The translations under genes and the position numbers were made by a program. From Mesorhizobium sp. Pch-S (GTDB lineage: Bacteria > Pseudomonadota > Alphaproteobacteria > Rhizobiales > Rhizobiaceae), in assembly GCF_004136315.1 (NCBI RefSeq), contig NZ_CP029562.1:4487501-4551500 (forward strand): DNA of 64,000 bases, in the 5' to 3' direction. Under the pieces are notes generated by a model. It made no database searches. It saw only the letters and a program-made list of their open reading frames with translations, and was not told the origin of the DNA. Position 1 is the first letter of the stretch. Each line of letters opens with the position of its first letter. Below are positions 1 through 8,689 of this stretch, in pieces.

Positions 1-703
1 CCGATGCGCCTGGCCTTGCCCGCTTCGGCGATGATCAGGGCGACGCCGCCATCATTGATCAGGCAATAGTCGAACAGGTGCAGCGGCTCGCAGATGTAGG
101 GCGAGGCGAGATAGTCCTCGACTGTGATCGGCTTGCGCATCAGCGCCTGCGGATTGCGTGACGCGGCCAGTCTCTGCGCGACGGCAACTTCGGCGAGTTC
201 CGCTTCGCTCATGCCTCGCTCCTGCATGTAGCGCCGCGCCATCAAGGCATAGAGCGCACCTTGCGAGGTGAAGCCCCATGGGGCGTGGTAGATGTAGGAC
301 AGGAAGGCCGAACCACCCTGTGCATCGGCGCCGCCATAGTTCACCGCGGCCGAACGCTGGTCATTGCCGTAGACCAGGGCGACGACTTCGGCCTGGCCGG
401 CGTGGATGGCCATGCAGGCTTCGAGGACGGCAAGCATCGCGTCGGCCTGACCGCCCCAGCGGACATCCAGCCCCAGCAGTTCGCAACGCGCTCATAGGCA
501 ACCGTCGGCCCGACAATCAGACCATCGACATCCGTCCGGGAGATGCCGGCATCCGCAAGAGCAGCGACAAATGCCTCGGCTGCGTAGCCATAAGAATCAT
601 GCGGTTTCTGGCCTGCTCTGACCCGGGCGTGATCCGCGGGCCAGTCCGTTTGGCCAATACCGATCACCGAAGCTGTCTTGGCAGCCATGCCGGCAAGTCT
701 CAT
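1..703 (-). pseudogene. Thiolase-family (SCP-x/acetyl-CoA acetyltransferase-like) gene, frameshifted and cut by the window edge
   Basis: Reading leftwards from an ATG at 703 (GGAGG five bases upstream), the first ~75 codons give a thiolase-like N-terminus (SVIGIGQTDW, then DVDGLIVGPT and VAYERVAN). At about 478-488 that frame turns to nonsense. The neighbouring frame continues the family sequence from LLGLDVRWGGQAD through VVALVYGNDQRSA, APWGFTSQGALYALM and ICEPLHLFDYCLINDGG to the window edge. One missing base near AAC-TG restores the gene. Family members cleave or form 3-oxoacyl-CoA or belong to the catalytically unclear SCP-x-like thiolases; the catalytic C-terminal part is outside the window. 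An operator-like site shared with three nearby units lies 114 bases upstream. The break may be a real mutation or a sequencing error. Confidence 0.75.
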
Positions 704-816
704 CACGCCTCCACGCCCGCGGCATTCGCACACCGCCGCATTCTGCTTCTCTGCACTGTCGTTCATGTTGCCCAAGGGGCGGACAACTGCCGCCACAGTT
801 CTTGGATGGGCCTTGG

Positions 817-829
817 TCCGTCAACCGAC
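817..829 (-). promoter_or_regulatory. Operator-like site A of the left-arm regulon
   Basis: Read on the minus strand the site is GTCGGTTGACGGA. Its core TCGGTTGACG matches sites at 926, 1816 and 8576. It lies upstream of the thiolase gene and is oriented towards it, in the divergent region shared with the hydrolase at 991. The binding protein is unknown and no candidate regulator gene is in this arm. Confidence 0.5.
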
Positions 830-925
830 TTAAGCGTAACGTTTGTTGAGCTATTCTCATCCAAGTGGTGGCGCCCATAGCAAAGCGGCGCTGGCCTAGA
901 AGAACTCAACGGTTGGTCAGTTTCT

Positions 926-938
926 ATCGGTTGACGAT
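926..938 (+). promoter_or_regulatory. Operator-like site B of the left-arm regulon
   Basis: ATCGGTTGACGAT is an inverted repeat (ATCG-N5-CGAT) 52 bases before the start codon of the hydrolase at 991. It matches sites A, C and D, and its position suggests it overlaps or adjoins the promoter. Confidence 0.55.
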
Positions 939-990
939 ATGAACAGCATGCCGTGCCCTGTCGCAAAGACCGGTTGCAGGAGGAGCAGGG

Positions 991-1788
991 ATGGGGACGC
1001 AGTGGATTGAGGCCAATGGTGCACGCTTCCGTTACGAGCATCGGCGGCGCGACGTCGGTACGCTCGTCCTGGTGCACGAAATGGGTGGCCGGCTTGAGAG
1101 TTTTGACGGGATCGTGGCGGACCTCGGCGAGCGCTGGAGCGTTCTTCGCTATGATCAGCGCGGTGCCGGCCAGTCTGACCGCATCGCCGGATCGTTGAGC
1201 CTGGATACCCCGGCTGCCGACCTTGCCGGCATTCTCGACAGGCTGGAAATCGCTGGACCGGTCGTTGTTGTCGGCGCGGCGCTCGGCGCGTCGGTGGCGA
1301 TACGGTTTGCCGCAAAATGGCCGGCGCGCGTGGCGGCACTCGCGCTTCTTGCCCCCTCGACCGGCCTTATTCCAGGCAACTATGCCGCAACGATCGAGAA
1401 GATCGAACTGCTGGAGAAAAGCGCGCGGGAGGGGACGCCGGCGCAGGCGAGCAATGGCGCGCCGCTGCCCGATCCGGCAAGTTCTGCTGCGACATGGCGC
1501 ATGCTGATCGGCCTCGATCTTGCGGCCGATCTTGCGGGCCTGCCCTGTCCGACACTGGTGGCAGCGGGATCGCGCGATAGCTTTCGGCCGCCGGCTCATG
1601 TCGCGGAAATCGCGGCCCGGATTCCAAAAGCGCAATCGCTTGTTCTGGACACGGGCCATGTGATGGCGATCGAGACGCCCCACCTCGTCGCGGCAACGAT
1701 CGCGACGTTTCTGAATGGCATCGGTTTCGTGCCTGGCTCTTCAGGATCGGCAGGGGTATCGGCATCGTCGGGCTTGGCTTCCGGTTGA
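991..1788 (+). CDS. Alpha/beta-hydrolase-fold protein lacking the serine nucleophile
   Basis: This is a 265-residue cytoplasmic alpha/beta-hydrolase-fold protein resembling 3-oxoadipate enol-lactonase or C-C hydrolases. The oxyanion strand (LVLVHEMGG) and the R-Y-D-Q-R-G-A-G-Q-S loop are typical. The nucleophile elbow reads G95-A-A97-L-G99, so Ala replaces the usual Ser. The acid Asp196 (GSRDSFRPP) and His223 (DTGHVM) are kept. The ATG follows GGAGGAGCAGG. The last ~25 residues are Gly/Ser/Ala-rich. It lies alone between operator-like sites B and C and divergent from the broken thiolase. A normal ester hydrolase mechanism is not available, so it may be a lyase, a dioxygenase-like enzyme or a binding protein. 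The substrate is unknown. Confidence 0.8.
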   Translation: MGTQWIEANGARFRYEHRRRDVGTLVLVHEMGGRLESFDGIVADLGERWSVLRYDQRGAGQSDRIAGSLSLDTPAADLAGILDRLEIAGPVVVVGAALGASVAIRFAAKWPARVAALALLAPSTGLIPGNYAATIEKIELLEKSAREGTPAQASNGAPLPDPASSAATWRMLIGLDLAADLAGLPCPTLVAAGSRDSFRPPAHVAEIAARIPKAQSLVLDTGHVMAIETPHLVAATIATFLNGIGFVPGSSGSAGVSASSGLASG

Positions 1789-1815
1789 GGATTCCTCACG
1801 GATGGGGTCTTTTTA

Positions 1816-1828
1816 GTCGTTTGACGAT
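1816..1828 (+). promoter_or_regulatory. Operator-like site C of the left-arm regulon
   Basis: GTCGTTTGACGAT contains the inverted repeat TCGT-TTG-ACGA. It lies 97 bases before the binding-protein gene at 1925 and matches sites A, B and D. Confidence 0.55.
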
Positions 1829-1924
1829 TGAGGGGCCCGGCAAGCAACATGCACCATCAGTGAGACTTGGCAGCAACCAAGCCACACGGCTTGCCAACAA
1901 GCCGGCCACACAAGGGAGGACTCT

Positions 1925-2980
1925 TTGAACAATACCCGCCGCACTCTTTTGAGGCTGGCCGGAGCCACGCTGGCGCTGTCGCTGGCAGGTGCTTCGGCTT
2001 TTGCCGATCCGTCACAGGAACTCATCGATGCCGCCAAGGCCGAAGGCCAGATGGTCTGGTACACGGGCCTGATCGTTCCGCAGGTCGTGCGCCCGCTGGC
2101 TGAGGGCTTCCAGAAGAAATACGGCATCGAGGTCAAGTATGCCACGACCGGAGATGCCGATACCGTGCTGAAGCTGACCAGCCAGGCGCGTGTCGGCAAG
2201 ATGGAAGCCGATCTCTTTGATACGCCTGGCACCGCGATCGCTCCGCTCAGCGCCGCCAACCTGATCGAGCCGTACCAGCCGCTGGCGCTTGCCGATTACG
2301 ACCCGATGTTCAAGCCGGCGTCGAAGCTCTATTCGGGCATCTACACGCTGTTCCTGACCACCACCTACAACACCGATCTGGTTCCCGCCGACCAGGCGCC
2401 GAAGACTTACGAGGATCTGCTCGACCCGAAATGGAAGGGCAAGATGGTCTGGACCGATACGCGCGGCGTTTCAGGCCCTCCCGGTTTCATCGGCAACATC
2501 CTGCAGACGATGGGCGAAGAGAAGGGCATGGACTATCTGCGCAAGCTTTCCCAGCAGCAGATTGCCCGTGACCCGGGCAGCCAGCGCGTCGCTATCGACA
2601 AGGTGATCTCCGGCCAGTACGAGATCGGTGTGATGACCTACAACCATCACGCGGAGATCAGCAAGGCGAAGGGTGCGCCGATCGGCTGGGTGAAGATGGA
2701 ACCCCTGGTTGCCAATCTCGGTGCCATCGCCATCGTCAAGAACGCACCGCATCCGAATGCCGCCAAGCTCTTCCTCGAATATCTGTTCTCCGAGGACGGC
2801 GCGCAGATCATCCGCGAAGCCAACTACCCGCCCGGCCATCCGAACGTGCAGGCCAAGATCCCCGCGATCAGCCCCAAGACCGGCAACTTCAAGTTCACCT
2901 TGCTGTCGCCTGAGGTTGCCTCGCAGGAAGCCGAGCCACTCAAGACCTGGCTCAAGATCTATGACGAGCTGTTCAAATGA
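1925..2980 (+). CDS. ABC transporter periplasmic substrate-binding protein (AfuA/FbpA-like, family 1)
   Basis: The 351-residue protein has an export signal with an Arg pair (NTRRTLLRLAG, cleavage likely after ASAFA). A type-2 periplasmic binding fold follows (MVWYTG start strand, TYEDLLDPKWKGKMVW, NAAKLFLEYLFSEDGAQII). The start codon is TTG, supported by AAGGGAGGA about six bases upstream; no ATG fits as well. Its stop overlaps the permease start (ATGA), so the two are translationally coupled. Relatives bind ferric ions or organic solutes such as phosphonates and carboxylates. The catabolic setting argues for an organic substrate here, but that is inference. The upstream operator-like site suggests co-regulation with both hydrolases. 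Confidence 0.85.
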   Translation: MNNTRRTLLRLAGATLALSLAGASAFADPSQELIDAAKAEGQMVWYTGLIVPQVVRPLAEGFQKKYGIEVKYATTGDADTVLKLTSQARVGKMEADLFDTPGTAIAPLSAANLIEPYQPLALADYDPMFKPASKLYSGIYTLFLTTTYNTDLVPADQAPKTYEDLLDPKWKGKMVWTDTRGVSGPPGFIGNILQTMGEEKGMDYLRKLSQQQIARDPGSQRVAIDKVISGQYEIGVMTYNHHAEISKAKGAPIGWVKMEPLVANLGAIAIVKNAPHPNAAKLFLEYLFSEDGAQIIREANYPPGHPNVQAKIPAISPKTGNFKFTLLSPEVASQEAEPLKTWLKIYDELFK

Positions 2981-4731
2981 CGGCCATCATTGATGGTTCC
3001 TCCCAGGACGCTCGGCCCCGGATTTCCGGGGCCGGGCGGCGTTACCGCGATCCGCTCTGGCTGCTGTCGCTTGTGATGGTGGTCATTGTCGGCTGTCTCG
3101 TCCTACCGCCTTTCGTCGCGCTGGTGCGCAACAGCCTGTTCGAGATCATGCCCGATGGTTCGTCCGGCGCCTTCACGCTGGAGAACTTCGCACGCCTCGC
3201 GGCCAACGGGCATTTTCTGCAGAGCACGATCAATTCCGTTGTCTTCGCCTTGCTGTCGACCGTGCTGGCCATCCTCATGGGTGGTTCTCTGGCCTGGATC
3301 GTCGAGCGCACCAATGCGCCGTTTCGCGATCTCGCCTATCTGATGACGGTCGTATCGCTGAGCATTCCAGGCGTCATCTACGTGCCGGCATGGCTGTTCT
3401 TCCTCGGACCGACCGGGCCCTTGAACGACCTCTACAGGCTGGCCGGTGGCAGTGGTCTGCTGTTCAACGTCAATTCAATGGCCGGCATGGTCATCATCGA
3501 AGGGTTTGGCTGGATTCCGCTGACCTTCCTGCTTTTTGCCGCAAGTTTCCGCATGGCCAATGCCGAGCTCGAGGAGGCAGCCCGCATGAGCGGCGCCAAT
3601 GTCTTTGAGATGATGCGCAGGGTCTCCATCCCGCTGGCCGCACCGGCAGCCTTCGCGGCAGCGCTGTTCATCTTCATTCGGTCACTGCAGGCGTTCGACA
3701 TCCCGAAGCTGGTCGGCACCGGTGCCGGCATCAAGCTGCTGACGACCGACATCTATGACAGCATCCGCACCGTTCCGCCGCAGATCGGCTACGCCAGCGC
3801 CTTCTCCGTCGCCTTGACCATTGTCGTCGCCGGGCTGCTCTATCTCTACAGTCGCCTCGCCATGAACGCGTCGCGCTTCGCGACGGTGACCGGCAAGGGC
3901 TACAAGCCGCGGCCGCTGGCCCTGGGCTGGGCGCGCTGGGTGTGTGGCGGCATCGTCCTGCTCAACGTGCTGATCGTGCTGGTGCTGCCGCTGCTGATGC
4001 TGCTCTGGGTCGCCGTCACGCCCTTCATTCGCCCGGTGCGCTGGTCGGCGTTTTCGTCGCTGACGAGCGACAACTTCGCCTTGGTGCTAACCGACGACCG
4101 TTATCTGGAACTGGTCACCAACACGCTGATCGTGTCGGCGTCGGCTGCCACGGTCACGATGCTGCTGATGGTGATCTGCGGCTGGCTGGTGGCGAGGCGG
4201 CGTGTTTATCACACGGCGCTCGACCAGATGATCGCGCTGCCGATGCTGATCCCCTCAATCGTGCTCAGCGTCGCGATGATGGATCTGGCGCTGCGTTCGC
4301 CGATCCCGCTTTATTCGACGCTGACCATCGTCGTCATCGCCTTCGTCGTTCACTATCTGCCGTTCGGCATGCGCTACACCTTCACCGGTTCGCTGCAGCT
4401 TCACAAGGAGCTGGAGGAATCGGCGGGCGTCTGCGGGGCAACGCCGCTCGGCATGCTGCGCCGCATCGTGGTTCCGCTGCTGATGCCGTCGATCGTTGCA
4501 GGTTGGCTGTTCGTGTTCCTCAATGCATCGCGCGACCTGTCGACGGCGATCATCCTGGCAGGACCCGATACCAAGACCATCGCGGTCGCGATCTTCGACC
4601 AGGCCATCAACGGCCAGTTCAGCGAGGTGGCAGCGCTGGGTCTTCTGTGGTCGGCGATGATGAGCATCGTTGCGATGATCTTCTATTTCCTTGTGCAGCG
4701 CCGCTCCAGCGGCGGCGGCATCTCGTTCTAA
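2977..4731 (+). CDS. ABC transporter permease, two fused permease domains (FbpB/AfuB type)
   Basis: The 584-residue inner-membrane protein has about 12 hydrophobic helices arranged as two homologous halves. Each half carries the EAA-type loop that contacts the ATPase: EEAARMSGANVFEMMRRVS in the first and EESAGVCGATPLGMLRRIV in the second. The fused layout is usual for iron-type and related importers. It overlaps the binding-protein gene by four bases. No ATP-binding cassette gene follows, since the next genes are metabolic; the importer must borrow an ATPase from elsewhere or the gene lies outside the window. Confidence 0.88.
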   Translation: MTAIIDGSSQDARPRISGAGRRYRDPLWLLSLVMVVIVGCLVLPPFVALVRNSLFEIMPDGSSGAFTLENFARLAANGHFLQSTINSVVFALLSTVLAILMGGSLAWIVERTNAPFRDLAYLMTVVSLSIPGVIYVPAWLFFLGPTGPLNDLYRLAGGSGLLFNVNSMAGMVIIEGFGWIPLTFLLFAASFRMANAELEEAARMSGANVFEMMRRVSIPLAAPAAFAAALFIFIRSLQAFDIPKLVGTGAGIKLLTTDIYDSIRTVPPQIGYASAFSVALTIVVAGLLYLYSRLAMNASRFATVTGKGYKPRPLALGWARWVCGGIVLLNVLIVLVLPLLMLLWVAVTPFIRPVRWSAFSSLTSDNFALVLTDDRYLELVTNTLIVSASAATVTMLLMVICGWLVARRRVYHTALDQMIALPMLIPSIVLSVAMMDLALRSPIPLYSTLTIVVIAFVVHYLPFGMRYTFTGSLQLHKELEESAGVCGATPLGMLRRIVVPLLMPSIVAGWLFVFLNASRDLSTAIILAGPDTKTIAVAIFDQAINGQFSEVAALGLLWSAMMSIVAMIFYFLVQRRSSGGGISF

Positions 4732-4750
4732 GACATCTCGTTCCGGGATG

Positions 4751-4771
4751 TTCGGCTGATCACCAGCCGAA
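4751..4771 (+). terminator. Hairpin downstream of the permease gene
   Basis: TTCGGCTG and CAGCCGAA form a perfect 8-bp stem with a 5-base loop 20 bases after the permease stop. No U-tract follows (the next bases are A-rich), so it may be a processing or partial-termination element between the transporter and metabolic genes. Confidence 0.35.
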
Positions 4772-4858
4772 AACAAAAGCAGGCGAAACGTTCCGGGCGC
4801 GTTGGCCGGAGCGCGGGATTTTGGCCGGCCCGAGGGCGGGCCGCGCGGAGGCAGTGGC

Positions 4859-5722
4859 ATGACGAGTTTTGCCGAGTGGATCGGCCGCAGAAGCGAAGAA
4901 GAAGATGTCGTGACGGGACGGCTCGTGGAGAGTTTCCGCGCCGTGTTCGATCCTCATCTCGCCGTCGTGCCTGCGGGTCTGGCGCCGCTCGGCATCCACT
5001 GGTGCCTGGCGCCTTCGATCGCCCGGATGGGAGAACTCGGGCCAGACGGTCATCCGATGAAGAACCGGGAACTGCCGCCGGTACCGGCGCCACGCCGCAT
5101 GTGGGCGGGTGGCTGGATCGAAACCTTCGATCCGCTGCGCGTCGGCGATCGTGTGCGACGCATCTCGACTATCGCCGATGTTGCACGCAAAGATGGGCGT
5201 TCCGGAGAATTGTGGTTCGTCGGTGTCGAGCGCGACTATGTGACGGAGCGTGGCGTCGCCGTGCGGGAACGCCACGATATCGTTTATCGGGAAGCGGCCC
5301 GACAGTCGCCTCGCACTGCCGAGCGGCTGGCGCGCGAGGAAGCCGAAACAGTGCGACGTTCAAGCCGGGACTGGTCAGTGGCGACGTCGCCGACCTTCCT
5401 GTTTCGATACTCCGCCATCACTTTCAACGGGCATCGCATCCACTACGATCTTCCCTATGCTGTCGAGACGGAGGGCTACGAAGGCCTGGTCGTGCACGCG
5501 CCGATCCAGGCGACACTGCTTCTCAACCTGGCAGCGGAGGATGCGGGCGTTCCACGTCGTTTTGTCTACCGCGGCGTGTCGCCCGCCATTGCCGGGCACA
5601 AACTCACCGCCCGCGCCGGTGCCGGCAAGGAGCGCGACAGCCTCTGGATCGAGGGACCGTCCGGCCGCGTGTCCATGACAGCCAGCGCCGTGGGCCGTTT
5701 TGACTTAACCGGGCCGGCTTAG
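4859..5722 (+). CDS. HTD2/FAS1-type dehydratase-like protein (MaoC-like hot-dog, mesaconyl-CoA hydratase related)
   Basis: The 287-residue protein has the layout of the HTD2-like 3-hydroxyacyl-thioester dehydratases and the C4 mesaconyl-CoA hydratase group. An N-terminal half (LGIHWCLAP, MWAGGWIETFDPLRVGDRV, RRISTI) precedes a C-terminal hot-dog half (LFRYSAITFNGHRIHYD, YEGLVVHAPIQATLLL). The FRYSA-x-x-FN-x-H-x-I-H-Y-D segment is the expected active-site helix. The ATG at 4859 has GGAGG seven bases upstream and is preferred over an upstream in-frame ATG at 4802 with no ribosome site. It lies between the transporter and an aldehyde dehydrogenase, which suggests hydration or dehydration of a CoA-linked intermediate. 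The substrate is not deducible. Confidence 0.75.
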   Translation: MTSFAEWIGRRSEEEDVVTGRLVESFRAVFDPHLAVVPAGLAPLGIHWCLAPSIARMGELGPDGHPMKNRELPPVPAPRRMWAGGWIETFDPLRVGDRVRRISTIADVARKDGRSGELWFVGVERDYVTERGVAVRERHDIVYREAARQSPRTAERLAREEAETVRRSSRDWSVATSPTFLFRYSAITFNGHRIHYDLPYAVETEGYEGLVVHAPIQATLLLNLAAEDAGVPRRFVYRGVSPAIAGHKLTARAGAGKERDSLWIEGPSGRVSMTASAVGRFDLTGPA

Positions 5723-5782
5723 CCCGCGTCACGCCTGGCCAGGCTGGCTCGGGCCGAAGCAAATCAAGCACTGGAGGAAACC

Positions 5783-7213
5783 ATGTCTCATGATCTGCAG
5801 TTCTATATCGACGGCGCCTGGGTCGACCCGGTCGAGCCGAGGCGGCTGGACGTCATCGATCCCTCGACCGAGGAGGCTTTCGCCGAGATTTCACTCGGCT
5901 CGAAGGCGGATGTCGACAAGGCCGTTGCCGCAGCGAAGCGGGCCTTTGCGAGCTATGGTTCTACCAGCGTGGCGGAGCGGCTCGATCTCCTGAACCGCAT
6001 CATCGATGTTTACAAGAAGCGCAGCCGGGATCTTGCGCTTGTCGTCTCGCGCGAGATGGGGGCTCCGAGCGAGTTTTCGCTGGAATGGCAGGTCGGCATC
6101 GGCCTGTCGCACCTGAAGAAGACGGCCGAGGTGCTGCGCGACTATCCGTTCCGGCAGGCCAAGGGCCGGCAGATGGTGGTGCGCGAACCGATCGGGGTCG
6201 CCGGTCTCATCACGCCCTGGAACTGGCCGCTCAACCAGATCACCTGCAAGGTCGGACCTGCGCTGGCTGTCGGCTGCACCATGGTGCTGAAACCGAGCGA
6301 GGTCGCGCCGCTCGACGCCATCATCTTTGCCGAAATCCTCGAAGAGGCGGGCGTGCCCAAGGGCGTCTTCAACCTCGTCAATGGCGATGGCCCGACTGTC
6401 GGCCAGGCGTTGGCCAACCACCCCGACGTCGACATGATGTCATTCACCGGCTCGACCCGCGCCGGCATCCTGGTGGCGAAGGCGGCGGCGGATACCGTCA
6501 AGCGTGTCAGCCAGGAACTCGGCGGCAAGTCTGCGAACATCCTGCTGCCCGACGTCGACTTTTCGGTTGCCGTGGAGAAGGGCGTCGCCGGCTGCTTCGG
6601 CAACAGCGGTCAGTCCTGCAATGCGCCGACCCGCATGTTCGTGCCGCGCGATCGGCATGACGAGGCCGCCTCCATCGCGAAGGCGGCAGCGGAGAAGTTC
6701 GCGGTGGGACCGGCCAATGCGCCCGACATCGATCTCGGGCCGGTGGTCAGCCAGATCCAGTTCGACAAGATCCAGGACCTGATCCAGAGCGGCATCGATG
6801 AAGGGGCGACGCTGCTGACCGGCGGTCCGGGCCGCCCCGCTGGCCTGAACCGCGGTTATTTCGTGCGCCCGACGGTGTTTGCGGATGTCTCGCCCGACAT
6901 GCGCATATCGCGCGAGGAGATCTTCGGGCCGGTGCTGTCGATCCTGCCTTATGACAGTGTCGACCACGCGGTGGAACTGGCCAACGACACGGTCTACGGG
7001 CTCGCCTCCTACATCCAGTCCAGGGATATCGAGAACGCCCGGAAGGTCGCGGCCCGCATGCGCACCGGCAACGTCCATATCAATTACCCAGCCTGGGACG
7101 CGGCGATGCCGTTCGGCGGCTACAAGCAGTCCGGCAACGGCCGCGAATACGCCGAATACGGTCTGGAGGATTTCCTCGAGATCAAGGGCATTGCCGGTTA
7201 CGAAGCCGCCTGA
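5783..7213 (+). CDS. NAD(P)-dependent aldehyde dehydrogenase
   Basis: A complete 476-residue aldehyde dehydrogenase. The cofactor strand ITPWNWPLNQ, the general base Glu245 (SQELGGKSAN) and the nucleophile Cys279 (NSGQSCNAP) are all present, as is the EEIFGPVLS segment near the C-terminus. GGAGGAAACC sits just before the ATG. It oxidises an aldehyde to the carboxylic acid in the cytoplasm. The gene lies 60 bases after the dehydratase-like gene, in the same direction and probably the same operon. The closest recalled relatives are broad-specificity members of the betaine/phenylacetaldehyde type, so no substrate is assigned. Confidence 0.92.
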   Translation: MSHDLQFYIDGAWVDPVEPRRLDVIDPSTEEAFAEISLGSKADVDKAVAAAKRAFASYGSTSVAERLDLLNRIIDVYKKRSRDLALVVSREMGAPSEFSLEWQVGIGLSHLKKTAEVLRDYPFRQAKGRQMVVREPIGVAGLITPWNWPLNQITCKVGPALAVGCTMVLKPSEVAPLDAIIFAEILEEAGVPKGVFNLVNGDGPTVGQALANHPDVDMMSFTGSTRAGILVAKAAADTVKRVSQELGGKSANILLPDVDFSVAVEKGVAGCFGNSGQSCNAPTRMFVPRDRHDEAASIAKAAAEKFAVGPANAPDIDLGPVVSQIQFDKIQDLIQSGIDEGATLLTGGPGRPAGLNRGYFVRPTVFADVSPDMRISREEIFGPVLSILPYDSVDHAVELANDTVYGLASYIQSRDIENARKVAARMRTGNVHINYPAWDAAMPFGGYKQSGNGREYAEYGLEDFLEIKGIAGYEAA

Positions 7214-7328
7214 CGCAAGCAGTCTCTGGCGCCGGGAAGAGCCTCCTGGCGCCAATCGATCCACGCCATTCCAATAGAGCACCGCGCGAACGGCAACCTG
7301 TCGTCCTCCTGTCCGCGCGATTACCGTC

Positions 7329-8534
7329 ATGCACCTCAACGCACTCAACAGCACGAGTTTTCGCCTCTATCTCGCGGCGAACTTCGTCTCGGTAACCGGC
7401 ATCTGGGTCAACCGTGTCGTTATCGGCTGGTTCAGCTGGACGCTGACGCAATCCGCCGCCTGGGTCGGCATCGTCTCATTCCTGCTGTTTGCACCGACGC
7501 TGTTTGCTGGTCCGTTTTTCGGCGTGCTGGCCGACCGCGTCGACATCAAACGCGGTGCGTTGACCACGCAGGCGCTGCTCGGCATCCTCATGCTGGCACT
7601 CGGTGTCCTGTTCATGCTCGGCGTGCTCGACATCTGGATGCTGAGCGTTCTCGCGCTGCTGTTCGGTCTTACCTCGAGCGCCAACACGCCGATCCGGCTG
7701 ACCCTTGTGCCGCTGATCGTCTCGCGCGAGGCACTCTCCAACGCCATCACGCTGATCTCCATCAACTTCAACGCCGCGCGTCTGGTCGGTCCTGCGGTCG
7801 GCGGCCTGCTTCTGGAGAAGACGGATCCCGGCGGAACGATCGCCGCGGCCATCCTGATGACCTTGCCGATGCTGGCGGCCTTGGCCTTTCTTCGACCCCG
7901 GACACGGGAAGGCGGTGTCGCACCTCGGGAAGGGATAACCAGCCAATTAGTTGAGGCGTCACGCCATATCTGGGCGAACGGCTGGCTGACTCAGGCGATG
8001 ACGATCACCACGATCACCGCGCTGGTGCCGCGCGGGCTGCTGGAAGTGCTGCCGGCGGTTGCCGACGGCATGTACAAGCGCGGCGCGAGCGGGTTGGGGC
8101 AGATACTTTCCGCCGTTGGCACCGGCGCGCTGCTCGCCGGAATCTCGATCACGCTGCGCAAGCGCAAGACGCAACATCTGGAGGAGTTGCAGCGCAGCTA
8201 TATCTGGATGGCCGCCGGTACCGCGGCAGTGGTGGTCATGGGACTGGTCCAGAACTGGTTCGTTGCGCTCGGCCTTGCCGCGCTGATGGGAGCGTCGGGC
8301 ACTTTCACCGCAATCGCGGCACAATCCGTCATGCAGATCGAAACACCCGACGCCTATCGCGGCACCACGATAGGACTCTGGCTCTTCGCCAGCATCGGCG
8401 GCAATGCGCTGGGGGCACTGGCCTTCGGCGGCATGGCGGATGCCGTGAGCATGCCGGTGACCCTGCTTGTGCTGGGGGCGGCCGGTGTCGCTGCCGCCTT
8501 GATCTCATGGCTGCTGGCCGCACGCTCCTGGTAG
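7329..8534 (+). CDS. Major facilitator superfamily transporter (EntS/MFS_3 type)
   Basis: The 401-residue protein has about 11-12 hydrophobic segments. The MFS signature loop between helices 2 and 3 reads GVLADRVDIKRGA. The overall pattern (FRLYLAANFVSVTG start, long second half with ALMGASGTFTAIAAQS) matches the EntS-like exporter subgroup. No strong ribosome-binding site precedes the ATG, and the 115-base gap after the dehydrogenase contains a GGCGCC repeat that could fold. It is the last gene before the next operator-like site, so it may export a product or an analogue of the pathway substrate. Confidence 0.85.
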   Translation: MHLNALNSTSFRLYLAANFVSVTGIWVNRVVIGWFSWTLTQSAAWVGIVSFLLFAPTLFAGPFFGVLADRVDIKRGALTTQALLGILMLALGVLFMLGVLDIWMLSVLALLFGLTSSANTPIRLTLVPLIVSREALSNAITLISINFNAARLVGPAVGGLLLEKTDPGGTIAAAILMTLPMLAALAFLRPRTREGGVAPREGITSQLVEASRHIWANGWLTQAMTITTITALVPRGLLEVLPAVADGMYKRGASGLGQILSAVGTGALLAGISITLRKRKTQHLEELQRSYIWMAAGTAAVVVMGLVQNWFVALGLAALMGASGTFTAIAAQSVMQIETPDAYRGTTIGLWLFASIGGNALGALAFGGMADAVSMPVTLLVLGAAGVAAALISWLLAARSW

Positions 8535-8575
8535 CCAGTCCATCAGCAGGTTTCGTCACACGGCCTTGCGAATTA

Positions 8576-8588
8576 GTTGTTTGACGAT
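8576..8588 (+). promoter_or_regulatory. Operator-like site D of the left-arm regulon
   Basis: GTTGTTTGACGAT differs from site C by one base and lies 101 bases before the exported hydrolase-fold gene at 8690. The recurrence places that gene in the same regulon as sites A to C. Confidence 0.55.
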
Positions 8589-8689
8589 TCAGCCCAATCT
8601 TTCGACCATCGCGCTGTTCAGAAAGAAACCCGAGCCAGCGAAGCGGATTGAAGCGCCGCCACGGATGGGTACGTTCAGAGGAGGGAGAA

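Noticed and set aside
7228..7253. GGCGCC repeats as a terminator after the aldehyde dehydrogenase
   Set aside because: The arms are only six bases, each self-palindromic, with a 14-base loop and no U-tract; too weak to call.
6440..7354. Minus-strand open frame of 304 codons opposite the aldehyde dehydrogenase
   Set aside because: The dehydrogenase has all catalytic motifs; the antisense product has none and no start signal.
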